A model generated the notes under the pieces. The model searched no databases and was not told the DNA's origin. It was given only the letters and a program-made list of their open reading frames with translations. A DNA stretch of 64,000 nt from Usnea hakonensis (lineage: Eukaryota > Ascomycota > Lecanoromycetes > Lecanorales > Parmeliaceae), in contig BLJB01000019.1 of assembly GCA_013423325.1 (NCBI GenBank), positions 62,001 through 126,000 of the forward strand, given 5' to 3'. Below are positions 44,255 through 57,235 of this stretch, one piece after another (positions within the stretch are counted from its first letter, which is position 1; each line of letters starts with the position of its first letter). A program made the position numbers and the translations under genes.

Positions 44255-47200
44255 ATGAAGTTTGGTCGGAATCTTCCTCAGAACCAGGTTCCGGAATGGT
44301 CCACGTCATACATCCAATACAAGGCCTTGAAAAAACTCATCAAGTCTGCGGGCAAAGAAGCCAAGCATGGGGATGGTGCAGATACTGCTGGTCAGTTCCT
44401 TCTTCAGTTATACTACTTGAGGACTTACGCTGACTGTTCTCAGAGTTCTTCTACTCACTCGACCGCAACCTGGAGGACGTAGACAATTTCTACAGCAAAA
44501 AATATGGGGATGCTATTAGGAGGCTCAAACTACTTCATGATCGCTACGGCCGGTCACTTGATACGGCCAATGGCATGGACGAAGATGAAAAGGGCGATCT
44601 CTGGGCCGCCTTGTTGGAGCTACGGGGACAGCTGAGGAAATTGAAATGGTACGGGGAGACCAACAGACAAGGCTTTGTCAAGATCACGAAAAAGCTGGAC
44701 AAGAAGGTCGGCCAAGCTGCAACTCAACAACGCTACCTTAAGACCAAGGTTGACCCGAAGCAATTCGCAACCAACATCAACCTCCTGGAGACGACGAAGA
44801 CTGTCAATGATTGGCTGCAGAAGCTTGGAGATATAAAGATTCGCGATGACAACAGCTCTACTCATTCTTCTCACTCCCTGAGTCGAGCATCGTCCAAAGC
44901 AATGCTGGCCCTTCCCGCAGGCGTCCTAGACAATGTGGATCAAGCCATACGTGTAGATGATGCACTTGGTATGACCAGATTATTGTCGCAGAGATACTCG
45001 AATACAGATCCTATGCACGAAGGCCTCCCGCCCGTCTTGACTCAGAACCTCTTACAGAGAGCAATATCTTGCAGATCCAAGGCATGCATTGATCAGCTTC
45101 TAGCCATGATCGATACACTCGGTGAAGGGGATGATATCAATAAGCGGAATTGCATACACCGTCTAGTCATCAGCTTCGGACGCTCCAAGTCTCCAAGGGA
45201 CAACGAGTCAGCTACAGATGCCACGCAAGACGAGGACATCGACGCAACCAATTTCATCAAGCCGGCGGCGCCGCCTTTCCTGGCTCCGTTATCTCATTCA
45301 TCAAAAGAGTCTGATGATATAAGCGATTTGAGCAAGGATGATGAAGCTATCGTTTTTTTAAAAAACTTCCTGGACAGGCTACGTCCACAGCAACGGGTCG
45401 CTATTCGGGCTAGAGATGTATATGGGCGGATGCCGCTGCATTATGGTGCGCAGTACGGGTGTGTGGTCATGTGTCAGGTCATAATTTCTCGCATGCAAGC
45501 CTGGGGGCAGTTTGAAGTTAGTCCCGGCATCGATGCACCTTTCTTTCTGGATACCGACGGATATTCGTCGTTGCACTTGAGTGTCATTGGAGGTCACACT
45601 CAAACCACAAAAACACTGCTTGAGGCTGACTGGAGGAATGATGATCGGAATAATGATCAGAATTCAGCAGTACGCAAGAACATGTCGAAGTCAGAAGTCC
45701 TTGCTTTGGCTGTAAAAGCAGACTTTGTAGGGATCGTGAAGCTTCTTGTGGAGGCCGGGGTGGATCTCGACTATCAAGATGATCAGGGTGAAACAGCTCT
45801 CCATGTCGCTGCTCACTTTGGTCGTAGGGAATGCGCAAGACTACTGCTTCAAGGCCACAATGGAAAGAGGGCCGACATGGAGATCGCAGAGAAGTCATTT
45901 GGCTGGACACCCTTATTCATAGCCTGCGTTGATGGTCATATCGACATTGTCAAAATCTTGATTACAGAGAACGCGGTGCTAGAGAGTTCAGACACTTCTG
46001 GGTGGACAGCTAAAGAGCATGCAGCGCTGAGAGGTCACATGGATATCGCAGGAGCTTTGGCAGAAGTGACAGCGTTGCCTTCATCTGAAATAGTTCTGCC
46101 ATCTGCGAATAATCCGAATGCCACCATACCAAACAAGTCACTCGCAGAGAGGAAGTCAAACGTGACGACTAATGGCAACGGCAACGGGACTTTGCGCAGC
46201 ACTGAGCCTGTCAAGACGTATGGGCATCGCTACCTGACAAAGGAAACGATGATTCTAGTCAGCCTTGGTACTATAGACACTCGAAAAACTGTTGAGGCTG
46301 TAAATCTCGATCGTATATCACTCGCCGACGCTCACTCTACTCAGCTTGACACCGCACTTTCCGTTGTCGTGTCTGCCAAGGGAGCCTATGGTGAGCCTTC
46401 GATAATCGATCTACCCGTACAAGACAATATCAGTACAGATCCTATCGTATTTACAGCCCTCGATGCTACAAAGGTAAAATTGCTCTTCGACATCGTGCCA
46501 ACGTACGTGGGAACCAAGGATCAAAGAGTTGGTCGTGGTGTGGCCTTGCTTTCGTCCATCAAGCCTAGCGTTGGCTCCAAGCGCATCACTCTACAAGGGG
46601 ATGTCTCTGTTCCCATAATGGCAGCAAACACGCTTGAAGTCATCGGCTCTGTCAACTTCAACTTCCTGATCATCACACCGTTCACGCACCCTAACATGGC
46701 CATCGCCGAGGATCTGACATACTGGAAGAGTATGGCTTCAACCATGGTTATCGGCCATAGAGGTTTGGGCAAGAACACAGCTGCCCGGAATTCTCTGCAG
46801 CTAGGAGAGAATACCATCCAGTCATTCATCGCAGCCGCCAATCTCGGAGCACAGTACATTGAATTTGATGTTCAGCTGACGAAAGACCACGTCCCAGTCA
46901 TTTACCACGATTTTCTTGTCAGTGAAACCGGAATCGATGCTCCGGTACATACTTTAACGCTCGAGCAATTTCTTCATGTTAATGATGAGCGTCGTACACC
47001 TCGTTCTTCGCCACCCCCATCACCTGTTTCAGCGGCAGCGCGTGCCATCAATGGCTCTGAACCTCGAAAGCATCGCTCGATGTCACTCGGCGATCTAGCG
47101 AAAGATGAGATGTCAAATATGAGTGAGCGGATGAAGAATACCAGAGATTTCAAGGAGAAAGGCTTCAAAGCCAACAGTCGCGGCAACTTCATACAGGCTC

Positions 47201-47818
47201 CGTTCACTACCTTGGAAGAGATGTTTATCAAGCTACCGCAGCACATTGGATTCAACATCGAGATGAAGTACCCCATGCTGCACGAAAGTGAGGAGCATGA
47301 AATGGACACCTACGCCGTGGAGCTCAATTCTTTTGTTGATGAAGTGCTCACTAAAGTGTACGACCTTGGTAAGAAGCGGAACGTCATTTTCTCAAGCTTC
47401 AATCCGGATATTTGCCTATTACTATCTTTCAAGCAGCCCTCGATACCCATCCTCTTCCTCACAGATGCCGGCACGTCTCCTGTCGGCGACATCCGTGCCA
47501 GCAGTCTGCAAGAAGCCATCCGATTTGCGTCGCGCTGGAACCTCCTCGGAGTGGTTTCTGCGGCGGAACCGCTAGTAATTGCACCACGTTTGGTTAAAGT
47601 AGTGAAGGAGTCCGGGCTAGTTTGTGTGAGCTACGGCAGTTTGAATAACGACCCGCAGAACGTAAAGGTCAGCACGTAATCGTGTAGAGTTGACAGACTT
47701 GCTAATGAAGACACAGCTGCAAGCGAACGAGGGAATCGATGCTGTCATTGTGGATAGCGTACTCAAAATACGGAAAGGGTTGACAGTGGAGGAAAGTACA
47801 GCATCTGCGGCCCTTTGA
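44255..47818 (+). CDS. nuc-2: Pho81/NUC-2-type SPX-ankyrin-GDPD regulator (3 exons)
   Basis: Exons 44255-44390, 44444-47667 and 47717-47818 give 1153 aa, close to yeast Pho81. Domain order: an SPX domain at residues 1 to about 180 (MKFGRNLPQNQVPEW, then YIQYKALKKLIK at the N-terminus; LRKLKWYGETNRQGFVKITKK near 130), ankyrin repeats about 370-585 (GRMPLHYGAQYG, GETALHVAAHFG, GWTPLFIACVDGH), and a C-terminal glycerophosphodiester-phosphodiesterase-like domain from about 815 (GHRG with His817 and Arg818, EFDV with Glu852 and Asp854, YHDF). Conserved metal-site residues are visible, though activity of this domain in the family is doubtful. In fungi this protein senses phosphate and inositol pyrophosphate through SPX and inhibits the Pho80/Pho85-type cyclin kinase during phosphate starvation. 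Assignment is firm. Confidence 0.93.
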
Positions 47819-49632
47819 TGTTCTCGCCGAGACCGCTGTGGTCAGCGAATGGTCGGTTATGCGGAGAAGGCGTTTAAAAGTACACGAGCCTCTATGAAGA
47901 GATAGAATATGATAGACTCTCTGCTCTTGGAGACAATGTGCGGATTGCGGAAATGTTTTGCAGCGAAAATAACATGGGATGGCAGATTTAATCTAGAACA
48001 AAACGACGGGCCTCACTGCCACCAGAGTCGTACTACTCTTCACTCAAACAAAAGAATAACGGTTATTAATTCTCTGCATATTCTAAGGTACCTACCTACC
48101 TACCTAAGGTACCTAGGTACATTAAGGATCTCCAAAATTCCACTAAACCCGACCATTCCCGAACGAGAACCGCAACGCCAAGCTTTAACCGCAACTTCAT
48201 TATCAGTTGCTGCAAATTTGTCTCTTCTCTTGACCCCATCATCGACAAAACCCCAAAAAGTACCCGTTTCCCAGTCTGTCGCCTTCATAACCACGCGGTA
48301 TCCCCAGAACCTTGTTTCTGCATCGCCAGCGCTTGTGTATTGTACGAGAAAACCACTCCCAGCTCTCGCGTCGGTCAGATCTTCTGCCTACAACCTTCAA
48401 AGGTGAAAGATCACTCAGCGTTTCGCAAAAGCTGCAAATTCGGGACAAGGCACAAGGACGATGGGGAGAAAAGGGTGATGAGGGCTCTAGGAACGACGTT
48501 TTATTTCGTATGCTGCCCGTTTATTGTCTTCCATCTTCATGGAGGGAGGGCCAGAACAAGGTAGCACTCTACATGCCGAGCGGTACGTAAGCGTGGACGG
48601 AGCTCTCGATATTACTCGTGTTACTTGGGCAGCGGTCTACTGTTCAAGCAGAAGATGAGGAGGTAGAGAGGAAGAGATGCCGCATGATCTTCGTCCCTGG
48701 CATTGGACAGTGCTGTGTTGTCGGGCGATTTTGATAAAATGCAAGTCTCTTGTCGATGCAGGAGCCCGTCAAAAGTCACAGCCTTGCGGACGGAAGTGAC
48801 CACCTTTTGCTAGTGTGTCAGCCTTCTCCAGCAATTTCAAATTTAATACAGGCGTCACTTTAAAGAGACTATTGCTGCCCCGTGGGTTCAAATCCTGGAG
48901 CGCACCTTGAGCCCGATACAACGGCACTGGGAAAAGGACGCCTTTCCAGCATGACATAAGTGGAGGACCATTGGGAGGAAAGCGCGAATGTGTGCACCTT
49001 CTTGGTCTTTGGGATTCTCTGCCACCCGAGTCGCCATATGGCTTACTGACTAGTGAAAGCACCGGGTAGACAGGCAAGGACCATTGTATGGAGACAGTGT
49101 ACGTAACATCCTGCCGTTCGAAGCACAATAGCCAACCATTTCGAAATGGCTGAGCGTTGCCTTTTAAGATTTCACAAAATGGAAAAGCGGCAAGGCTGCT
49201 TCCCCCCCTTCTGACAGCACATCGGGCGCTGCCTGAGAAATTGGACGGTGGTCTCGTTACATTTGGCGTTTGACTGCCTGACTCGATGGCTGAGAAATGC
49301 GGCCTTTCGAACTTCTCGAGGACTATATAAGAGCCAATGCCGACTCTTCACTTTCCACTCTTCACAATCCAACATTGTCTGCCTTATTCTTTAGTAAACA
49401 AGTCTCCTACCGCAGCTGTAAGACATCCTCTTGCGTGAACCTAGGTCTGTCTGATTAAGTCCAAAAAAATACAATTTGAAGAAACCAACAGTCAAAACAT
49501 AATCACTGCCATTTCCCAGAAACTTACCAAATTTTTGATTGGGCGGTGCCGTGTCTTAATCATGTGACTGATTACCCCTCCGTGTTACAGACCTGTCTCC
49601 AAGATCTTAACACTGATCCAATTCTTTTTTCT
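47819..49632. other. Gene-poor region, 1.8 kb
   Basis: Contains a TACCTACCTACCTAAGG / TACCTAGGTACAT cluster at about 48088-48121, similar to that at 21.5 kb. Short frames on both strands show no domains or clear coding bias. Confidence 0.4.
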
Positions 49633-49857
49633 TTCTCAGAATCACTTTCTTCTTTCTTTCTTTTATTTTGTATTCACATTCCTTCAAAGCATACTGGCCG
49701 GTTGTGTGAATCCACGCAGATAAAATGGTACCATGCCATTCACATACTCTCAGAATCTCTTCATTCCTTCTTTTTCTTTGTATTCACATTCCTTCAACAC
49801 ATTGTATGATTCATGGTGTGAATTCAAGTCCAAAAAGTGATACTATGCCATTCACAA
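49633..49857 (+). repeat. Direct duplication of about 113 bp
   Basis: The block TCTCAGAATC ... TTTGTATTCACATTCCTTCA ... TGTGTGAATTC ... ATGCCATTCACA is present twice in direct succession (about 49635-49740 and 49747-49857), moderately diverged. Confidence 0.8.
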
Positions 49858-50380
49858 ATATGCCAGACTTCACTCTTTCAAGTGTATATATTCGCCCATC
49901 ACCTCCAACACCTTCCACCTCCCGTCCACAATCCAGTCTTATACTCCCCAAACTCTCGATCCTCAACCACTCGCTTATCACTTCCGTCAAACATGTACCA
50001 ACAGGGATCACCAACAGGGCACCGCAATTTGCAGACCATTATTCCACCGGTCGCACCAGCGTTGTCGCCGCCTGACTAGTCATAAGAGAGGAAATGAAAC
50101 TATGTAAGTCTCTCTTCTCCCCTTCAACGACCTCATCTCTCACAACTCATGTGATCTCACACGCTGACAACTACCCCAGAAATCTAACCTCCTACGCCCA
50201 CCGCTGACCAACGTCCTTACCTTCGACACCCTTATACCCTAAACAAACCCTTCATACCTCACAATCCCCTCAGACAGACCTCTTATCTACACCTTCATAC
50301 AAAAATAAATATATACACACTCCCAAAGCCTGCCGAGCGACAGACCTTCCCTCACTTCCGAAACCATTTCACCCAAGCGA

Positions 50381-50608
50381 GTGATGCTGGTTAACGTGTT
50401 GGAAGCTCACAACGGTAATTTTGGAGAACACTCGGGCATTGTGGTGGACGCCTTACCCCAAGAGGACAAAGTGACCGTTCATGCCATCAATCCCGAAGAC
50501 CCGGCTTCGCGCGATATTCCCTTATTCCCAACCGGAACATGGGGAGAGACGGTGATGTTCCTCGGAATGGGTGGGACTCGTGTACAACTGAAGTTCTTTT
50601 CCCTATGA
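50381..50608 (+). CDS. Possible small protein or remnant in the tandem-repeat region
   Basis: An ORF of 75 codons (GTG-initiated as an open frame; the first ATG is a codon later) with protein-like composition (GNFGEHSGIVVDALPQEDKV). A diverged second copy at 50648-50830 preserves much of the reading (HDKVVVHAIDSEKPTSEDV) and is open for 60 codons, suggesting the ancestral repeat unit was coding. No family recognised. Confidence 0.25.
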   Translation: MMLVNVLEAHNGNFGEHSGIVVDALPQEDKVTVHAINPEDPASRDIPLFPTGTWGETVMFLGMGGTRVQLKFFSL

Positions 50609-52180
50609 GAACAGGAAATGGTATAGAATGGAAAGTCGATTGGATTCTTGGACACTATGCCCGAGCATGACAAAGTGGTCGTTCACGCTATCGATTCCGA
50701 AAAGCCGACTTCGGAAGATGTTCCCCGTTTCCCAACTCAGCATGGGGAAGGACAGGGAAATGGCGAAATTGATGACAGCGATGTTCCTCGAATGGAGTGG
50801 GACTCGTGTACAACTGAAGTTCTTCTCTAGAAGAACGGTTGATTGGTTTCGTACCGATGCTGAAGGAATCCCAATGGCACTCCTATACAATTGAAGTTCT
50901 CCCCTACAAAAACAGAAACCGGTACAGAATGGACGGTTGATTGGTTTCGTACCGATGGGACTATGCGGAAGAATTCGATGGACATTTGAACTACCTCACC
51001 GCCGGGCAGACCGCTGGATCTTGCGTACGATATGCAAAGCTGAGTTGGACATCTTGTTGGACTTTAGTGGTTCCGTTACAGCCATCATTGATCAAGTAAG
51101 TGACGTTGAAACCTCGAGCAAAATTTGATATATTAACTACTCCATAGTAGACGAATAATCTCGGCCGATTCTTGGATATTATATATATAGATGATGGAGG
51201 AAAGACCTATAGGTCTAGCCGTTTCAACTTGTACTACGAATACTAGTCACTCTACCACTTCGGTACCTCTACCAGCTCGAGGACACGGGCGGGATAGACG
51301 CGGGCATCCAATATATCGATAGTGGAGGACAGGCGCACTAGCCCAGCCACTTCAACCAGCGCTACGAATTGCCCAAACTATCACCGCTGGATCTTGCGTT
51401 CGATGAACAAAGCTGAGTTGGACATCTTGTTGGACTCTAGTGGTTCCGTTGCAGCCATCATTGATCGAGTGAGTGGCGTTGAGTTGGACACCTTGTTGGA
51501 CTTATTGGTTCCGTTGCAGCCATCATTGCGAAGAAGTCGCTGATGAAATCTTTGGCCGAGTCATACCTAGCCACCCGGAATCTAGCACAAACAACCGCCC
51601 TCGAGTAGGTGTACTATCTATTCAGGATTCTTTTAATTGGGGACATCGCGGCCCAACTGATTAGCGACCGGGCGGGAATGGAGCTAAAGTTAGAAGAGGA
51701 GAACCACAACCTTGTCCAAACGCAATGGGAAGGATATGAAAAAGCTCGTAGCCGGGACGCTCGGGTGTTCTTCGCACGAGGCGAAGGGGAGATCCTGAAG
51801 AGAAGACTGGAACAGCCTATCGCCCGGCCCCTATATACTAGCTAGCTATGCGGAATGGGAAGGATATGAGAAAGCTTGTATCTGGGATCGTTTGTTCTTT
51901 CTTCCTCTGCACGAGGTGGAGATCTTGAAGACTGGAGCAGCCTATCCACCATTCATTGGATACTGGCTAGGCAGGTACGCGCATGGATGGAAACGGGAGT
52001 GAGTGAAGTCAGTGGTTACAGCCCACCGATCAGAGAGGAGACATGCATGAGATTCACAACGCGAGGGGAAGGATATGAGAAAGCTTGTATCCAAGATCGT
52101 TGGTGCAAGAGGTGGAGATCTTGAAGAGAAGACTGGAACAGCCTACCTATCGCCCCTGGATACTACCCGAGCTACCTACA
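50381..52180. repeat. Series of consecutive degenerate tandem duplications
   Basis: Four repeat families follow one another. (1) A unit of about 200 bp at 50440-50610, 50640-50840 and partly 50868-50965, sharing GGGACTCGTGTACAACTGAA and GATTGGTTTCGTACCGATG. (2) A 100-bp unit at 51011-51110 and 51384-51480 with a shorter third copy at 51476-51528, sharing GCTGAGTTGGACATCTTGTT. (3) A segment at 51170-51240 and 51310-51372. (4) A unit at 51727, 51857 and 52076 onward, sharing GGGAAGGATATGAGAAAGCT and AAGACTGGAACAGCCTA. Fragments are open in one frame (for example DKVTVHAINPEDPA near 50470; AELDILLDSSGSVAAIID near 51410), as if a coding sequence had been duplicated piecewise and then decayed. No intact gene is evident. 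Confidence 0.7.
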
Positions 52181-54230
52181 CAGATAGCAACATAGATGAA
52201 GCAATTAGCCAACCCACCGATCAGAGAAGAGAGCAGACCCGCCTAAAAGTCACACAAGAGCAAGACCAAAGACGACAGATCCTCGTCGTGGCGAAGTGAG
52301 GATGAGAGCGGAGGGGCACATGCCAAGAAAAGGCATACCCTTTCCGAAGTGGGTGGGGAGTAGCAGGAGCGGGAAAGAAGACGAATCCTAAGCGATGTTT
52401 GCAAGAGATGTTACACCAGCAGCAGGTCTAGATATATTTCCCCAACACATTTGTTATCGCTCGCACTCTCGTCTGGGGGGCACTTTGTCATCGAGTTGCG
52501 CACCGTGAGATAAGACGCGCAAGATCGCAGCAGGGGGTTGGATAAAAGTGGACAGATGCACCATCTCCTACCACAGTCCCTCGATCCCCTGACCAAATAT
52601 GTTCATGTACCTCCCTAACTAGATATCTTCCCCGAGCCTCCCCAAAAAACCCTCTATATCTCCTCACCTATCCCCGCCCAAGCGCATTTGCAAAGGAAAG
52701 CGTAGCAAGACCGTATTTCCACCTTCGATTCGCAGGTGTAACACCAGTAACAATTCCAGCACCTAGGAAGCACGCTACATATAATTCCCCAAGCCAGAAA
52801 ACCCTTCCTGCACCACTTTGTAGCCAGCAAGTTCATTCGCAACCCCGACCTTGCAACACAAATCCCAGTCCTAATCATAGCATATAAAGCCGTACAGTAC
52901 ACCGACTATGAACGTATCGCCCGCACCGACCGTACTAGTTAGAACTAGCATCGCAATGTCGGAGGGGAGGACTTTCATTACATTACTCAATGACATGAGC
53001 TTCCTCCGCCACAAACGCAGGATAAATTGTGTAGGCGAAGCTAGGCAATTCTACCGCCGAGACAGCAGACCGGCCAGAATAGGAATGAGCTAAGCCTTGA
53101 CTTAGCCCAATAGATAGATAGTAGAGAACAGTACAAAACACATTACATCCGCATCAGGCCGCAAAGCAGCTTCCGCCCGCAACCACTCTCCTATCGCCTC
53201 ATCCATTTCCCTTCGACTAGAGATACAGTGGGGTGGGCATCAGCACATAATTCGGTAGACAGAGGACCACCCACCCGCGCCCAGCTTTTCAGAGAAAAAA
53301 GAACAACGTCAGCGACGACAGCTAGGTCTCGCAGTCCGATACGAGCAGTCTACGCTGATCCTGACGGTAGAAAAGCATTGGCGGAGATACTGCATACACT
53401 CTAGAGCAAGTGACCTTATCAAGGCTCCTTAGGTAAACTACCGCAAGAAAAACTGCCACTCACATCGAAAAGACACCAGCCCGTTTTATCCCCTAGCTTA
53501 TCAGCAACAGCCGTAAAACGCCTCGCTCGTCATTTCTAGCAACTCATTACAGTTAACGAGTATTCCGCTATCAATCAAACAGCTTCCGATGACAAAATTA
53601 AATACCAGCTCGTCATATTCCTCTCGATAGAGGCTGTGTATCAGCTCGCTCCGAATCCCTCATAACAATCCCATCTACCAGGCTCCTGACTCGAGCTCTC
53701 GAAAGAAAAGACCGCCAGAGAAAGCTAGTCGTTTCCATTGTCATCTAGCAATTACTAGAATACTTCGAATATATTGAGGGAGGCAGTTCCCACCCCGTCG
53801 CTTGAGAACACACAATACTTATAGCTTCTCGTTTTCTGAGGGGTAATGTATGTAGTGCTCAACGCTGCAAAGAAACGATCAATGCTGAAGCACGGTGACG
53901 CACGTCAGAATGGATTCGAGATAGCAGGCACCTACAGCACAGCGAGAAGGTACGTACTTCATTGTGATATTGACGACCTTGTGAAAGGAGAAGTTTTCTC
54001 TCAGGCCTGATTTATATAGGTAGGGAAAAGAGAAGGGGGCAAACTAAGGTACGCATAAGATTTTGAGGTACAGATTTCGGGACGGGTTCAAAGGGGTTTG
54101 GATTGCATGATATACTTCGGCTATAGAGTCAAGAGCTATGTACAGCGTACCAACAGATGGCAGACAAGGAAGGGACTGGAATCGTTAGGCTAAAAACATT
54201 CTGCATGTGTTACCATGCGATATTCGCAGC
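52181..54230. other. Gene-poor region, about 2 kb
   Basis: Only short frames (for example 52654-52902 minus and 52908-53093 plus) without domains or splice context. Nothing supportable. Confidence 0.4.
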
Positions 54231-56915
54231 TCATCGCTTCCTCCCTTTCGTGGCTTCCTTTCTCCTAACTTTATCTATCGTTCTTTGCAGAGCGGTCTTG
54301 ACTGACCCCTTCTCAAAGGTCGTAATATCGTAGTATGTTGGGGCGATATCCTGCGACGTGTTAGCAATCTGATCACCATTGCAGGTTTTAGATCAAAAGG
54401 CAACTCACCAACAACCACTCTGCCCTCACAGTTGTGACAGTACGTATGTAGTTCTTTGTCGTAAGGACAAATTCATTGTAAAGCAGCCACTCACACTCTG
54501 TCTGTAATACTGTGCTCGGATGCAAAATCACATTTTGATTGTCCTTTACAGTCACATAGGTCTTGCTGTTTCCTTCTTTCATTGCGACCTGCATAAAAAA
54601 GCCCGCAACGAGCGCTCGTCGAATGTTGATGTAATAATCTTTGTGTTCAAATGGCACACTAACAAGCTCGACCTCGTGGATTTCCATAATCCGTTTAAGC
54701 TGCGTGCGTACATTATCGGCAGATTGGAGGGCTCGCAAGGAGACGAAATGGTCATGGCACCATTGTTTAGGATTGGCTTGGGCCTCTGGTCCTTTGAAAG
54801 CGTGATAGACGTTTAGCATGGTTAGATGATCGCCGTCTGGATGCGCAAAGAGAGACTTCATTTCATCGGCGCGTTTACGGGCTGCAGCTGGACGGACGAA
54901 GATTTGGGGGACCGAGAGGAGAGCGGTGAGAGACAACACTTCATTGGAGCAGTAGAACTCAGGAGATGCGATGAGCATGACTGCAAGGGTTGGATCCAAT
55001 GGGAATTCAGATGCAAGCTTTCCGAGCGCGGTGAGGTTCCCCTCATCATCGAGGCAAGCCAGGTAGTTCAGCTCTTCGAGAGCACGCATCATTGTTTCCG
55101 GCGCAGGAGGATCCATAAGATCAAAGTGGACAAGATCATCGATACCGAGCTTCTTGAGGTCAAGAACTGTAGATGAGAGGTTGGAGCGGAGCACTTCGGG
55201 ATACGTTGTTTCGATTAGCTCTTTCTTGAATGCACCTTCAGTATAAAGCCGAAAGCACTTCCCGGGTCGCGTTCGTCCAGCACGACCGGCGCGTTGTTGC
55301 GCAGAGGCCCTTGAAATGGGCGACACAAGTAAGGATTCGACTCGAATGCGAGGGTTGTATACCTTTTGCTTGCTGAACCCTGGATCAACAACGTAGACTA
55401 TGCCGTCGATTGTGAGAGACGTCTCGGCTATGTTCGTTGAGACGATGCATTTCCGGCCCGGCCTGCCACCCTTCTTATGGGCTGGTGGAGCTGGGTCAAA
55501 AATCTTTTGCTGTTGGTTTGGAGGCAAAGTCCCGTACAAAGGGTAGACTGTCAAGGGGCCTGCATCTGCTTCTCTGATCATCTCGTCTGCTTCCAGCCTG
55601 ATCTTGCGACAGACATCTTCAATCTCTTCTTCTCCCGTAAGGAACAACAGAATATCGCCTTCCGGTTCCGTGGCGTGTATTTGCAATACTGTCCGCAGTG
55701 AAGCCTCAACGTAATCGCGCTCGGGTTCTGGCGTGTAGAAAATTTCGACAGGATGCGTACGTCCAGGTACCGCCAACAAAGGCGCATCGTTGAAGTAACT
55801 TTGAAACTTCTGAGCATCCAGAGTAGCAGACATGATGACGATCTTTAGATCCGGCCTTCGCTGTGCAACTTCCTTGAGCAAGCCCATCAAGGTGTCTGTA
55901 GCCAGGGTCCGTTCGTGCGCCTCATCCAAAATGATCGTACTGTATCGATTCAGATTGTTGTCGTTCATTGCTTCCCGAAGCAGCATACCGTCCGTCATAT
56001 ACTTCAAGATTGTCTTCTGGCTCGTGACGTCCTCGAAACGTATGTTGTAGCCCACCTCATCTCCTAGAGTGACATCCATCTCATGGGCAACACGCTGAGC
56101 CACAGACATGGCCGCCACTCTGCGAGGCTGTGTGCATGCAACTAACTTGCGCTGGATGTGTGGTTGATCATCGAAAAGGACGAATTGGGGTATTTGAGTA
56201 GTCTTTCCGGAACCCGTTTCTCCAACAAATACAAGAAATTGAGACTTTTGATACATCTGTAGAAACTCGTCGCTGTGCGTAATGTCAGTGTGCAACCTTT
56301 CAATGTTGACTTCCAATCCACATACCGCTGCTGATGAACAGGCAAGTTGCGCCTAGTCTTGAGGATGGCGAAGTACTGCGATGACAGGGGCTGTCCATTA
56401 AAAGGGTTGTTGGGCCCATCTTCGGCGTCTTTTGCCATCGCCGCAGTGGACTTGTGCCTCGGGAACCGGGCCAAGCTTGAAGCATTCGACAGCCCATTCA
56501 CCCTGCTCGTGGGTCGCCCATAGCCGTTGCTGTAACCATTGTAGTTACCTTCACTTTCCGCAGACTCTTCGTATCTGTGAGCAAGATACGGATTTGCTCT
56601 GGGGTCCAGCTCTTTCTTCCTTGGTGGCTCTTCATGTTGCTGTGCTACATAAGGATTTGACTCATCATCTGTGTCCTCCTGCTTCTTTTTTCTTTTTGTG
56701 CCTATCTTCTCTACAAAGTCGTCCACTTCCTCTTTGTATTGGTTTGGTCTGGCATCCAGGACCTCCGTCTTGAGCTTGACCTCGGCGGGCTGACCATAAT
56801 CTCCCAACTTGACACCTCCATCATCGTCGCTGTCTGAATCGTATTGGGAGCTCATTTTGTTTGTCTTTCGGCGTTTAGCGCGACCTGAGTCGTCTGAGTA
56901 AGGTCTGCGATCCAT
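54231..56915 (-). CDS. prp43: Prp43-type DEAH-box RNA helicase (3 exons)
   Basis: Exons 56915-56326, 56272-54409 and 54350-54231, with introns of 53 and 58 nt; 857 aa. The N-terminus (about 160 residues) is charged and disordered and longer than in yeast. Family-specific sequence begins NPFNGQPLSSQYFAILKTRR and, after splicing, LPVHQQRDEFLQMY. Motif I is GETGSGKT (214-221), motif II DEAH (313-316), motif III SAT, then STNIAETSLTIDGIVYVVDP and QRAGRAGRTRPGKCFRLYTE. Winged-helix, ratchet and OB regions follow, with a Lys-rich tail in exon 3. Prp43/DHX15 disassembles spliceosomes and lariat-intron complexes and acts in ribosome biogenesis, activated by G-patch proteins. GDILLFLTGEEEIEDVCRKI favours Prp43 over Prp2, Prp16 or Prp22. 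It diverges from the PRMT5 gene. Confidence 0.94.
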
Positions 56916-57235
56916 GATGAAAGAAATAGAGAGTTTGCTGATTTTAGTGTTGAAATTGCAAGACTACTCTATTTCACTTTTATTTTCTGTAGGGCTACGG
57001 TTCGATATCACGCTAGTCCTAATCCAAATAATTAGATACGCGACAAACAAGGGTTAAATCTGTTGTAAATGCAAGGCACCAAAGGCACATCCACTAATTT
57101 CGCGGCTCACACTCCTTGACTGTTCCCTCCTTCACTTTTGCTATTATAATTTTCTGACGCTGAATGATGATGATTTAGTAATGAATGATCATGCTCTAGA
57201 CTCCGCTTCACTTTCCATCCTGTCACTCCTTCAGG
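56916..57235. promoter_or_regulatory. Shared divergent promoter, 320 bp
   Basis: The only sequence between the start codons of PRP43 (minus) and PRMT5 (plus). No further gene fits here. No specific element can be named with confidence. Confidence 0.6.

Noticed and set aside
48840..48915. tRNA-like B box (GGGTTCAAATCC)
   Set aside because: The T stem does not pair well and no acceptor stem, D arm or anticodon arm can be formed from the flanking bases.
54388..56316. Separate 642-aa helicase start at the in-frame Met at 56316
   Set aside because: That start lies in the 53-nt intron; splicing to the upstream exon restores the conserved LPVHQQRDEF sequence.
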